Positions 8,495 through 17,081 of a DNA stretch of 64,000 bases are shown one piece after another (position 1 is the first letter of the stretch; each line of letters starts with the position of its first letter). Both the position numbers and the translations under genes were made by a program. The notes under the pieces are model-generated. The model was given only the letters and a program-made list of their open reading frames with translations. It had not been told where the DNA came from and ran no database searches. Source of the DNA: Pedobacter frigoris (GTDB lineage Bacteria; Bacteroidota; Bacteroidia; Sphingobacteriales; Sphingobacteriaceae); the NCBI RefSeq assembly GCF_005116445.1, contig NZ_SWBQ01000007.1, forward strand, positions 1 to 64,000, given 5' to 3'.

Positions 8495-9853
8495 TTAATA
8501 AGCACCGATAAAACGATGTCCTGTACCATTTGCTAATTTAGCACCTTTGGTAAGCACACCAGTTTTCCAGTTGTAAACAAATACGTTTCCTGCCTCGCTT
8601 ACCGGGGTCAACGGAACATACACAAAATCTCCCTGAACCGCGATGCTCTGGTGCTGATCAAAGTTCAGTCTTGCTTCATATTCAGTTGGTATCTTCGTAG
8701 CTGTCTTAGTATTTAAATCAATAAGAGCAAGGTAACCTCCCGCTTTGTTGATGTCATACATCACAAATCCTTTATTGTTTCCAAGGTATCTCCATGCCTT
8801 AATACCTGCGCCAGTCACATTTAAAGCCTGAGATAAATCAAACAGATAAGTGTTATCATAATCGTTTGTATTTTTATCTATGCGAAGGATGTGCGGACAA
8901 CCTGTAGTATTTACGCCTGTCGCCTGATAAACATGACCATCGTCGCCAATATGCTGAACCATAGTACGGTATCCATTATTACCATATTTACTTTGCGTAG
9001 ACCAGATTAGCTTAGGATTTTTCAATGTTGGATAGTCAAGAACTATAGTAACCGTACCTGCAATATTTGCAGCGTCACTAGGCCATGACACAACCCCTGA
9101 AGTTGCATTTTGGGTAGGCGTACCAATTGGATTGATCTTAGAGATATTACATCCAATATATACTTTATTCTTTGCCTGGTTGATGATCGGCACATCAATA
9201 CGTCCGATCGAATAGCCCTGCGCCAATTGTTGTGCGGTGAAAGGAACTTCAAATGATGCCGTATTTAAGATACTTGGATTGTCAAGATTAAGAGATGCAA
9301 CCGCTGCAGTGGATTTAATAGACCCAAAAGTTACAGCAGGAAAGGTTCCGGTATATAAAGTCTCGTTAGCAATACTTACGCCAACACCAACTCCTTCGGC
9401 AGATTTTACCCAACGTGGAGATGTACCCAAAATAATGGCAGCGTTAACTTCATTACCTTCTCTTACATATTTACCTTGTCCATCGACTCTGAACTTTTGA
9501 AAGATACCACCATCAGCACCAGTATACTGAATATCATACAGATATTTTCCATCGGCTGATGCCTGTACACGCGACGTACGCGGAGACTCCAGTTTCAATC
9601 CTTTACCTACCGGAAAAATATCTAATTCAAATGCCGGATTAATAGCCTGGTCGTGGCTAATCGCGTAAGCTAATGTCCCGCCATTACCGTCGCCGTCATT
9701 CGTTTGCTTTAGCGCTGCAGTAAGCGTAATCCATCGCGTATCGTTCTGAGGCTCATCAATAGATGGCTCTTTATCCTTTTTACAGCTGCCTAAAGTAAGG
9801 GATGCAATTGCAGCACCAAAAAGTGCCCCTCTCAATAATAGTCCTTGTTTCAT
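8495..9853 (-). CDS. DUF4374-type surface lipoprotein, XusB-like
   Basis: This 452-residue lipoprotein has lipobox LGSC at the end of its signal peptide, followed by an acidic, disordered KKDKEPSIDEPQND linker. The rest looks like a beta-propeller: repeated short strands such as GKYLYDIQY, NKVYIGCNI, GHVYQATGV, GGYLALIDL, GDFVYVPLT and GNVFVYNWKTG. It fits the DUF4374 family. The Bacteroides xenosiderophore-binding lipoprotein XusB is, as far as I recall, a member of that family and works with a TonB receptor. It lies 37 bases downstream of the TonB receptor gene on the same strand, so the pair probably forms one operon and one uptake complex on the outer membrane. The ligand is not determinable; a siderophore or similar chelate is the likely class. 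Confidence 0.72.
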   Translation of the reverse strand: MKQGLLLRGALFGAAIASLTLGSCKKDKEPSIDEPQNDTRWITLTAALKQTNDGDGNGGTLAYAISHDQAINPAFELDIFPVGKGLKLESPRTSRVQASADGKYLYDIQYTGADGGIFQKFRVDGQGKYVREGNEVNAAIILGTSPRWVKSAEGVGVGVSIANETLYTGTFPAVTFGSIKSTAAVASLNLDNPSILNTASFEVPFTAQQLAQGYSIGRIDVPIINQAKNKVYIGCNISKINPIGTPTQNATSGVVSWPSDAANIAGTVTIVLDYPTLKNPKLIWSTQSKYGNNGYRTMVQHIGDDGHVYQATGVNTTGCPHILRIDKNTNDYDNTYLFDLSQALNVTGAGIKAWRYLGNNKGFVMYDINKAGGYLALIDLNTKTATKIPTEYEARLNFDQHQSIAVQGDFVYVPLTPVSEAGNVFVYNWKTGVLTKGAKLANGTGHRFIGAY

Positions 9854-9890
9854 ATTCCTATTTATTTTGTTTTTATTGTTTATGATCTGT

Positions 9891-12350
9891 TTAAAATTTG
9901 CCTATCGTGTAATTCAGTTTAAAATAAATTCCTCTTCCTGGTTTTTGCACTCCAAAATTGTCATACAAGGCCGAATTGAATACGTTCTTTGCATCAAGAC
10001 TGGCGATGATCTTTCCCGCAGGGAAACGATAGCTGGCTCCTAAATCATGCGAAAACTGAGCTGGAGTAAGACTTCCTTCAGAAGGATGCCAGGCGATGTC
10101 ATAAGCGCCAACGAAACCTGTGTTGTAATAAACGTTGGTAATGGATTTATCTTGAAAGAGGTTATTTAACCTATATTGAACGTTTGCATTGATGGTAAAA
10201 AAAGGCTCATTGGGTATTTGAAGGTTATAACGATCGTCTACAACACCATTATCATCGTGGTTTCTTTTGTATAAAGCATTGAACTTTGAAAAGTTAAGCG
10301 CCGCGTTTAACCGGTTGTTAAAAATATACAGCACCTCTGCTTCTACCCCTCTCGATTGCGTTCTCCCCAGATTGACAAATGAAGTTGCCTGTATATCCAG
10401 GTCGGAATCAGTCACTACACTATCAACTGTTTGTCTGGTAACTTTATCATATCCGTTACGCCAAAATGCACTGCCATAAAATGAAATCTTATGTTTACCA
10501 AAATCCAGGATCCCCAACCGGAAACCAATATTGTAATTGATATTCTGCTCAGGACGCAGACCTAAATTGGGCAAAATGTTATTTTCGAGGTTTCCATACA
10601 TCTGCTCTTCTGTAGGCATGATGTAACTGTTCTCCATGGAAGCTATCAAATAAAATTTAGATACGGCATTATAGGAAACGGTCGCTCCATAACCAAAATT
10701 ATCATCAAATGTTCTTGATGTTTGCGGATCAAGCTGATAGGAACCATCGGCGTTATATGTTGCCTTAGGGTCGGTCTGCATGGTATTGTTTGCGGTATAT
10801 TTAACCATTGCGTTGGTACGCAATTTACGTCCGAAGGTTTCTGCTTCGTAATTTGCAGACACAATGTTTTTAGACACCTCCATTACGGTGATGAGATCCT
10901 TATTAACCGGCCTCAAAAGATTTGTATCATCTCTGTCGGTTCTTTCAAATTTGTGGTTCAGGGAAAGTCTGTGACCAGGAACAATGGTATATGCCAGATT
11001 TGAACGTGCATTGATGATTTTCCTATCCACGTTGCTGATCGTAGGGAGCCCTTGTTGTGCACCGTTCATGGGAGCCTTCATAATTATAGGAGGTTCACCG
11101 GCTTCAATCATGTAATCCGTATGTAGTATTAAAGGATTGCCATCCCAATTGTAAAGGGTAGTAACAGTATCCTGCACATAGGTGCTGCGGCTGCTTCTTA
11201 CGGCATTTATATTTAACGCCAACCCGTTTGTGAAAAGATTATTCTTGTTGTAATTCAAACTGAATACATGAGCCTGGTATTCTGTAAAACGCCCTACATA
11301 CGGCTGTCCCGTTGTAGTGCCATGTGGAATGTCCTTATAAGTGTCTGATATATTGTAGCCGAGGAAAAACTGGTCTGCCCATTTTACGTCGGTAAATCCA
11401 ACTTCGAAACGTCCGCCAATGGATTTATAAGTATCATTAAATCTTTTCGCCCTGAAATCACGGGTTAAGATCCCGTTTCTATCGGTATATTTCGCGAATT
11501 TGCCCCACATTTCATAACTGTTGTCCGAATAGGTATAAAAACCGGATCCTCTGAACGAAAGTCCTGATTTATTATTACGCATGATTACACTGGCATCGGC
11601 ATTATAGGTGTTGAACGATCCGTAAGACATGGCGACAGTTGCATTGTTCCGGGAAGCATCTTTTTTTAATATCACATTTATCGCCCCGCCAACATAGTCT
11701 CCAGTCAGATGGGACGGCAATACACCTTTATAAACTTCTATACGATCAATCATCGCCGGAGGTATATTATTCAGATTGAAAGAAGAGCCATAAGTCGAGG
11801 CTTCTATCCCGTCGATAAAAATCCCGATGGTGCTGCCCGACATACCATTCAGATTATATTCAACATTTGAGCCTACTCCCCCATTCTGTCTGACACGAAC
11901 GCCAACTGCCCTGTCCAGGAGTTCATTTGTAGTCAGGTTCCGTAATGATGCTTCTTTTGTTTCTATAATTGCCACCGCAAACCCGGAAGTTTCCATTGCC
12001 TTTTTGACCGTCTTTTCCACTACAGTGACCTCGTTTAGACTTTTGTCGCCTGCGGGAGCTACAATGGCATTATGAACTACTACATCCTGGTTTATTTTTA
12101 CTTTCGTGGAATATAATCTGGACTCGATGGAACTGATTTCCAATTGATATTCACCGAAAGAGAGGTCTTTCAATTCATAAATACCTTTTTCATCCGTAGG
12201 CACCATTCTGTTTAATGCTTTGATCTGCACCGTTGCACCTTCCACAGCTTTTCCGCTTTGATCGCTCACTTTGCCTGAAAGTTTACCGGTCTGTGCTTGA
12301 ACAACGCAGCTGATGAACAGAATGGTTAGCGTAAGTAAAGCTTGTTTCAT
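9891..12350 (-). CDS. TonB-dependent outer-membrane receptor, siderophore type
   Basis: This 819-residue receptor has a signal peptide ending VVQAQ, a CarboxypepD_reg-like domain (about 22-110: GKLSGKVSDQSGKAVEGATVQI), a plug (about 125-235, with ELLDRAVGVRVRQNGG, IFIDGIEASTYG and IDRIEVYKGVLPSHLTGDYVGGAINVI), and a barrel ending in the aromatic GIYFKLNYTIGKF segment. The architecture is that of siderophore or metal-chelate receptors rather than SusC glycan receptors. It is the first gene of an operon with the DUF4374 lipoprotein. An AraC-type regulator is transcribed divergently from just upstream, and its gene begins within about 80 bases, so a shared regulatory region is likely. The transported ligand is inferred from neighbours only. 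Confidence 0.85.
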   Translation of the reverse strand: MKQALLTLTILFISCVVQAQTGKLSGKVSDQSGKAVEGATVQIKALNRMVPTDEKGIYELKDLSFGEYQLEISSIESRLYSTKVKINQDVVVHNAIVAPAGDKSLNEVTVVEKTVKKAMETSGFAVAIIETKEASLRNLTTNELLDRAVGVRVRQNGGVGSNVEYNLNGMSGSTIGIFIDGIEASTYGSSFNLNNIPPAMIDRIEVYKGVLPSHLTGDYVGGAINVILKKDASRNNATVAMSYGSFNTYNADASVIMRNNKSGLSFRGSGFYTYSDNSYEMWGKFAKYTDRNGILTRDFRAKRFNDTYKSIGGRFEVGFTDVKWADQFFLGYNISDTYKDIPHGTTTGQPYVGRFTEYQAHVFSLNYNKNNLFTNGLALNINAVRSSRSTYVQDTVTTLYNWDGNPLILHTDYMIEAGEPPIIMKAPMNGAQQGLPTISNVDRKIINARSNLAYTIVPGHRLSLNHKFERTDRDDTNLLRPVNKDLITVMEVSKNIVSANYEAETFGRKLRTNAMVKYTANNTMQTDPKATYNADGSYQLDPQTSRTFDDNFGYGATVSYNAVSKFYLIASMENSYIMPTEEQMYGNLENNILPNLGLRPEQNINYNIGFRLGILDFGKHKISFYGSAFWRNGYDKVTRQTVDSVVTDSDLDIQATSFVNLGRTQSRGVEAEVLYIFNNRLNAALNFSKFNALYKRNHDDNGVVDDRYNLQIPNEPFFTINANVQYRLNNLFQDKSITNVYYNTGFVGAYDIAWHPSEGSLTPAQFSHDLGASYRFPAGKIIASLDAKNVFNSALYDNFGVQKPGRGIYFKLNYTIGKF

Positions 12351-12431
12351 GTATATGATTGTAATTTTTTTATGTCTTCTTTAGAAATAGTCTTAATAAC
12401 CTTAACTTCGCCGCAAAGATATACGCTGCTT

Positions 12432-13409
12432 ATGACGCCAAAAGGAGAAGAGTTAACGCTAAAGGGAGAAATTTCCAGTCACATTTTCAGTGTCAACCGG
12501 GAGGTAACGTTATATCATTCCAGCAATGCAGACTCTTTTTCAGCCCTTGTTGATAAAATAACAAATCAGCAAGGCGATAACCTGCAGATGATCTTTGTAG
12601 CCAAAGGCAGACTAGGCTGCACGCTTCTTAATGCTAAAAAGCCTTTCTTCACCTTTGAAGATCAGCAGCACAATCTCCTGGCAGCCAATAAAAAATTAAT
12701 GTGGGATATAGAAGAGGAAGAGCATGATATCCTTTGTTTAAATATCAGTTTTTCATTCTTATCGCGCTATCTCCCTGATGATCACTCCGGTTATTTAGAT
12801 TTAAAGAAGGGCATAGAACTATCCAAACCGGCTGCGTTTTCTAAAAACAACCTGTACATCACTCCGGAGATCAATGCGATATTAAATACGTTAAAATCAT
12901 CTCCGCACACCGGATTTTGTGCAAAGCTGTTCTTAGAATCCAAGGTACTCGAACTGCTGATGCTGCAGTCCTCACAATTTGAGCAGTCCAGGGCATCCGA
13001 AACCACGTACCAGTTAAAAAAAGAAGAGCTGAACAGGATGCAGGAAGTAAAGGAAATCCTAACAGAAAATATAGACACTCCATTTTCACTTCGTACACTG
13101 GCGCACATGGTCGGAACCAACGAGTTCAACCTGAAGCGCAATTTTAAAATAGCATTCGGAACCACAGTATATGGCTACCTTAACCAATACAAGATGGAAC
13201 AGGCTAAAGCCATGCTGATTGAAAAGGACATCACGATAGCTGAATTATCGGGAAAAATGGGTTATAAATATGCTACGCATTTCACCAGTGCCTTTAAAAA
13301 ATATTTTGGGTACCTTCCTAATAAACTGAAGTCGGGTAAATTATCTTTATTGATCTTTGCAGAAGAACTTGCTGCGACACTGGAGCATTTTTTAATAGCT
13401 ATGGTATAA
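12432..13409 (+). CDS. AraC-family transcriptional regulator
   Basis: This protein has about 325 residues. The C-terminal about 100 residues are a typical AraC/XylS DNA-binding domain with two helix-turn-helix units (FSLRTLAHMVGTNEFNLKRNFKIAFG and ITIAELSGKMGYKYATHFTSAFKKYFGYLP). The N-terminal region resembles the ligand-sensing part of PchR-like regulators. The start is uncertain. ATG codons occur at 12372 and 12432 in frame; I prefer 12432 because it leaves 81 bases between this gene and the divergent receptor for promoters. The stop overlaps the stop of apbE by 11 bases in convergent orientation. It sits between the receptor/lipoprotein pair and the reductase operon and probably controls one or both. 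Confidence 0.82.
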   Translation: MTPKGEELTLKGEISSHIFSVNREVTLYHSSNADSFSALVDKITNQQGDNLQMIFVAKGRLGCTLLNAKKPFFTFEDQQHNLLAANKKLMWDIEEEEHDILCLNISFSFLSRYLPDDHSGYLDLKKGIELSKPAAFSKNNLYITPEINAILNTLKSSPHTGFCAKLFLESKVLELLMLQSSQFEQSRASETTYQLKKEELNRMQEVKEILTENIDTPFSLRTLAHMVGTNEFNLKRNFKIAFGTTVYGYLNQYKMEQAKAMLIEKDITIAELSGKMGYKYATHFTSAFKKYFGYLPNKLKSGKLSLLIFAEELAATLEHFLIAMV

Positions 13410-14394
13410 ATAGCGACTTCCCTTTATCAGTGATTAGCACACCTTTATATCCAGGGAACCGCTTTAAAAGCAGTATACCGTCCCGCTCTCCTAGTACCAT
13501 AATAGATGTACTCAGGGCATTTGCAAATTCAGCTGTCGGCCCATAAATTGTTACGCTTGTTAATCCTGTAGCTGGATAACCGGTCTTTGGATTTATAATG
13601 TGTGAATAATGTCGCCCGTCAATCTCTGCATATTTTTCATAACTTCCTGAGGTTACCACAGCACTTTCCTTCAGCTTCAATGCTTTTATGATTTTATGTC
13701 TTTTGAAGGGATTGGTGATTCCTATTACCCATGCCTTACCAGAAGGCTGTTCTCCCCAGGTAGTCATATCACCCGATGCATTTACTATGCCTCCTTTTAC
13801 GCCTGCCGCCTGCATTAATGCTCTTCCCTTATCCGCTGCATACCCTTTTCCTATAGATCCAAATCCTATTTTCATACCTGTCCGTTCCAGGTAAATAGTA
13901 CAATTGGCACTGTCGAGTATGATGTGCTGAAAGCCTACCCTTTCCACAGATTTTTTAATAGCTGCCTCTTCAGGCATCTCATCCATGCTTCCATCAAATC
14001 TCCATATCTTATCCATAGCGGCAATGCTAACGTCAAATGCACCGTCCGACATTCGGGAATATTGAATGGCCCTTTTTGTCAAATCAAATACCTCTCTGTC
14101 TACCTTTACCGGCCTGACGCCTGCATTTCGATTCACTGCTGATATTTGAGTTTCCGGTTGCCATTCAGAGATCAGCTGCTCTATACGTTTCACTTCAGAA
14201 ATTACCAGTTCCATATTTCTTTTTGCAAGTACACTGTCCCGGTCTACCAATGTAAACTGGAACACCGAGCCCATTAAAGTAACTTGCCGCTTCAGTAAAA
14301 CCTGTGCAGTGCTGGAATTGCAAAAAGCTATAAAGCTGTTCAAAAGCAAAACAACCTTTAAAACCTGGCTTTTAGACATAGGCATCAATAACAA
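13399..14394 (-). CDS. apbE: FAD:protein FMN transferase (ApbE)
   Basis: This 331-residue protein attaches FMN from FAD covalently to Ser/Thr of extracytoplasmic proteins. Visible family motifs are SIGKGYAADK (the SIAKGYAVD motif that binds FAD), NASGDMTTWG (the GGD-like segment), and SHIINPKTGYP (the HIIDPRTG segment that helps hold Mg2+ and FAD). A hydrophobic N-terminus (VLKVVLLLNSFIAFCNSSTAQ) predicts export, as expected for ApbE. ATG codons also occur at residues 4 and 6, so the exact start is open. It overlaps the 3' end of the PepSY reductase gene by 10 bases, which implies translational coupling. The probable client, two genes upstream, is the DUF2271 protein with a flavinylation-like motif. 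Confidence 0.92.
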   Translation of the reverse strand: MLLMPMSKSQVLKVVLLLNSFIAFCNSSTAQVLLKRQVTLMGSVFQFTLVDRDSVLAKRNMELVISEVKRIEQLISEWQPETQISAVNRNAGVRPVKVDREVFDLTKRAIQYSRMSDGAFDVSIAAMDKIWRFDGSMDEMPEEAAIKKSVERVGFQHIILDSANCTIYLERTGMKIGFGSIGKGYAADKGRALMQAAGVKGGIVNASGDMTTWGEQPSGKAWVIGITNPFKRHKIIKALKLKESAVVTSGSYEKYAEIDGRHYSHIINPKTGYPATGLTSVTIYGPTAEFANALSTSIMVLGERDGILLLKRFPGYKGVLITDKGKSLFIP

Positions 14395-16583
14395 TCGGTC
14401 AAAATCTGGTTTCTATCCTTATAATACGTTAATGGTCTATCATTCTTAGCTAAAGAAAGCTCTTCTAAAACCTGTTCCACATCCTTTTGCATATTTAACG
14501 AACCACAGATCATTACCACTCCATTATTTTCCAAAAGGTCTATAAATTGTGCAGCATCCCTTCTGATCAGATCCATTACATACTGCGATTCCTCCTCTCT
14601 GGAAAATGCGATATCGAACTTATTCAGTCGCTGCGCTGCGATTTCCGTCGCCGCAAACTCCTGGTATTGCTGAGTAAGTGCATTGTTATACCTGAAACCC
14701 GCGTACAGGCTCACAGGAACCTGTTTACCATTATCCATAATCATACCCAAAAACGGCGCGATACCTGTACCGTTTGCAATCATGGCCACTCCTGCAGCAT
14801 CTTCAGGGAAATGAAATCCGGAATTGCTCATGATGCGGGCCTTCAGAATGCCTTGCTCTTCTAACTGATACAGAAACTCTGAACCCAGTCCACCTGCATA
14901 TAACTTCACCATCAACTGGATCATTCCATTACTATTGCCGATAGAATAAAAACGTTCCCTGTTATCATTGGCCGGATATATAGCCAAAAGATCTCCCGAC
15001 CGGAATTTAACGTTTGAAGCAGGCTTCAATACCATCTTGAATGTGGCGTTGTCTTCGCTCACGGCAGTTTTAGCAACTACCTTAAATTTCTTCAGTCCAG
15101 CTACCTTTGTGTTGTACACAGCAGAGGCCGTAGCCAAAGCAATGAGCGATTGCTCACTCCAGTGATGTGCCCATTTTACAAATTCCTCGGTAGACCTGTC
15201 ATTGACTGTTTGAAGATCCAGGAAACGTGAAAATGATTCATGCTGCTCCAATAAGACATCTATGTGTTTTGAATAAGCGCAATAATCCGGATAGGCCTTT
15301 GAACCAAACCCCACAACAGAAAACTGAATGCTTTGTTCCTGCTTAATTTTACCCAGTAAATTTTCAAATTGTAATGCATTCGTTGGCGCAGTCCCCAAAC
15401 CGTAAGTTGAAGTAAAAACCAGCAGATGCTTTGCCTTTGGATAATTCCGGTATTGGTTCATTTCTGCGATAAATGAACTTTTCCCATCTGCCAGCAATTG
15501 CTTATGAATTTGATTTGCGAAGAACAATGTGCTTCCGTTTTCAGTCCCCACCAGAATCACAATTTCCGCTTGCTCTGCTTTAAACTTATTCCTGATCTTT
15601 GTTCTTGTTCGCTTAAAAGTAATCACGAATCCGGTATAGATAAAAAACAGGATATTCAGTGATGCCAGTCCCAAAACGATGGCCCAGAGCATATTTGTAC
15701 GCCCGGTATGCAAATCGAGGCTCAGTTTTTCCAAAACCGCAGCGTAAGGATATTTACTTTCCTCCACAATCGCCCCGTTGATTTGACTCACCGACAGCTC
15801 CCTGTCCCGTAATTTCAAGACATAAAACTCTTCTGGATCGTCTTCCATAAAAGGAAACGCTACTTGCTCTATCTCTGATAATTTGCTTTCCTGAAAAACG
15901 GCAAACTCATTGGGTTTCTTCAAAGGAGCATCCTCAATGTTTTGCGCGTGCTCCACCTTAACGCTGGCATCCTTGATGATTTCCATCCGCACCATAAACA
16001 AATGTGTCCCGGTAAGCGCAATGAGAAATACAGGTATTAAAAATATCCTTCCTGTGAGAACATGGAAGTATTGGGCAAAGAAATCCCGGTTTATTTTCGC
16101 GAAAAAATGCCTGATGCCCTGCTGACGTTTTGCAATGAGTATCACCCCTGTTATCGTAATCACGAGTAACAGAAATGAAGTAACCCCCACAATGATCCTT
16201 CCCGTTTCCTTTAGAAACAAAGAGCGGTGCAAAGCAGTCGTCCATTGCACAAACTGGCTTTTAGGCTTTAGCTTACCCAGTACAGCACCGTTGTTCGGGT
16301 CTATGTAGGCTTTTACCGTATTGCCATCCCCGTCCAGCGCTTCGATGCTCACAAACTGGTTGTGGTCGACCGAAATTTGCGTGATTTCAGGATAAACCTT
16401 TTTTAGTTCAGGAATCACCTGTGCAAGACTTAGGGAATTGAAATTTTCTGCCCGGTAAGCCGGCACCTTTTCGCCTACAGCATCAATCGCCAGTATAACT
16501 CCTGTAACAGAAAGAATCAGCACAAACAAGGAAGATACAATCGCCAATGCCAGATGCGCGTATCTCCAAACAGATAACGTCAT
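14385..16583 (-). CDS. PepSY transmembrane flavodoxin reductase (transmembrane electron donor)
   Basis: This 732-residue fusion spans the inner membrane. Residues 1-325 form a PepSY_TM module with helices near 12-33, 131-151, 178-198 and 300-322. Histidines at 10, 119, 174 and 292 lie in or near the membrane, as expected for b-type haem ligands. Residues 341-475 are a flavodoxin domain (IVILVGTENGST for the FMN phosphate, TSTYGLGTAP). Residues 497-732 are a CPR/sulfite-reductase-type FAD/NAD(P) domain (RFYSIGN at 544-550, MIANGTGIAPF at 601-611, CGSLNMQKDV near 693). It should carry electrons from cytosolic NAD(P)H through FAD, FMN and haem to the periplasm. Neighbours point to the flavinylated DUF2271 protein and metal chelates as acceptors. 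The Bacteroides XusC protein is also a PepSY membrane protein, but I do not recall it carrying the reductase fusion. Confidence 0.88.
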   Translation of the reverse strand: MTLSVWRYAHLALAIVSSLFVLILSVTGVILAIDAVGEKVPAYRAENFNSLSLAQVIPELKKVYPEITQISVDHNQFVSIEALDGDGNTVKAYIDPNNGAVLGKLKPKSQFVQWTTALHRSLFLKETGRIIVGVTSFLLLVITITGVILIAKRQQGIRHFFAKINRDFFAQYFHVLTGRIFLIPVFLIALTGTHLFMVRMEIIKDASVKVEHAQNIEDAPLKKPNEFAVFQESKLSEIEQVAFPFMEDDPEEFYVLKLRDRELSVSQINGAIVEESKYPYAAVLEKLSLDLHTGRTNMLWAIVLGLASLNILFFIYTGFVITFKRTRTKIRNKFKAEQAEIVILVGTENGSTLFFANQIHKQLLADGKSSFIAEMNQYRNYPKAKHLLVFTSTYGLGTAPTNALQFENLLGKIKQEQSIQFSVVGFGSKAYPDYCAYSKHIDVLLEQHESFSRFLDLQTVNDRSTEEFVKWAHHWSEQSLIALATASAVYNTKVAGLKKFKVVAKTAVSEDNATFKMVLKPASNVKFRSGDLLAIYPANDNRERFYSIGNSNGMIQLMVKLYAGGLGSEFLYQLEEQGILKARIMSNSGFHFPEDAAGVAMIANGTGIAPFLGMIMDNGKQVPVSLYAGFRYNNALTQQYQEFAATEIAAQRLNKFDIAFSREEESQYVMDLIRRDAAQFIDLLENNGVVMICGSLNMQKDVEQVLEELSLAKNDRPLTYYKDRNQILTDCY

Positions 16584-16590
16584 TCCGTTT

Positions 16591-17076
16591 TTACTGAACT
16601 TTATTAAGTTTCACCAGACGGATATATCCTTTTCCTGTAGCCTTTTCAGTAATAGCGGCAGTCGTCAACGGAATCTCCACATCAGTTACATGGTACTTTT
16701 GCTCTTCTACCGCAGATTCAAAACGCAGTTTGTAGCCCTTATTCATTTTTGAGTCTTCGATTTCAATGGTCCGCATGGCACGGTCGCCACCCCCAACAGA
16801 AGCTCCTGTCACCGCACTCAGCTTCTCCTTAGATTTTGCTTGAAATTTATACCAGTCTTTCAATGTATTATACCACTGTTTATCAGTACCCAGTACAGAA
16901 AGCGTCTTTTCATAGCCACCTTTTGGACTGATCAAAGACACGACTACATAAGCGGCTTCACCCTCATAGCTCGTCATTTGAATCATACATTTATATTTGC
17001 TCGACTGCGCAAAGGCATCACTCGTAAAAGCTACAAAAGCAACTATAGGTAATAAGAATCTTAAAGAAAATTTCAT
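16591..17076 (-). CDS. DUF2271 periplasmic protein with flavinylation-like motif
   Basis: This 161-residue protein has a signal peptide (1-23, ending DAFAQ). The mature part fits DUF2271, with the VLGTDKQWYNTLKDWYKF segment (61-78). Residues 87-93 read SAVTGAS, close to the ApbE target consensus D-x-x-[ST]-G-A-[TS] seen in FMN-binding domains, with Ser87 in place of the usual Asp and Ser93 as the predicted attachment residue. It lies between the ankyrin protein (6-base gap) and the PepSY reductase (7-base gap), with apbE one gene further on. I infer that it is a soluble or peripheral periplasmic flavoprotein that takes electrons from the PepSY reductase. Covalent flavin is a prediction. Confidence 0.78.
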   Translation of the reverse strand: MKFSLRFLLPIVAFVAFTSDAFAQSSKYKCMIQMTSYEGEAAYVVVSLISPKGGYEKTLSVLGTDKQWYNTLKDWYKFQAKSKEKLSAVTGASVGGGDRAMRTIEIEDSKMNKGYKLRFESAVEEQKYHVTDVEIPLTTAAITEKATGKGYIRLVKLNKVQ

Positions 17077-17081
17077 GCTAT

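Noticed and set aside
12342-12431. Upstream starts for the AraC regulator at 12342 and 12372
   Set aside because: They would overlap or nearly touch the divergent receptor start and add residues (TLTSPQRYTLL) that look like untranslated leader; kept only as alternatives.
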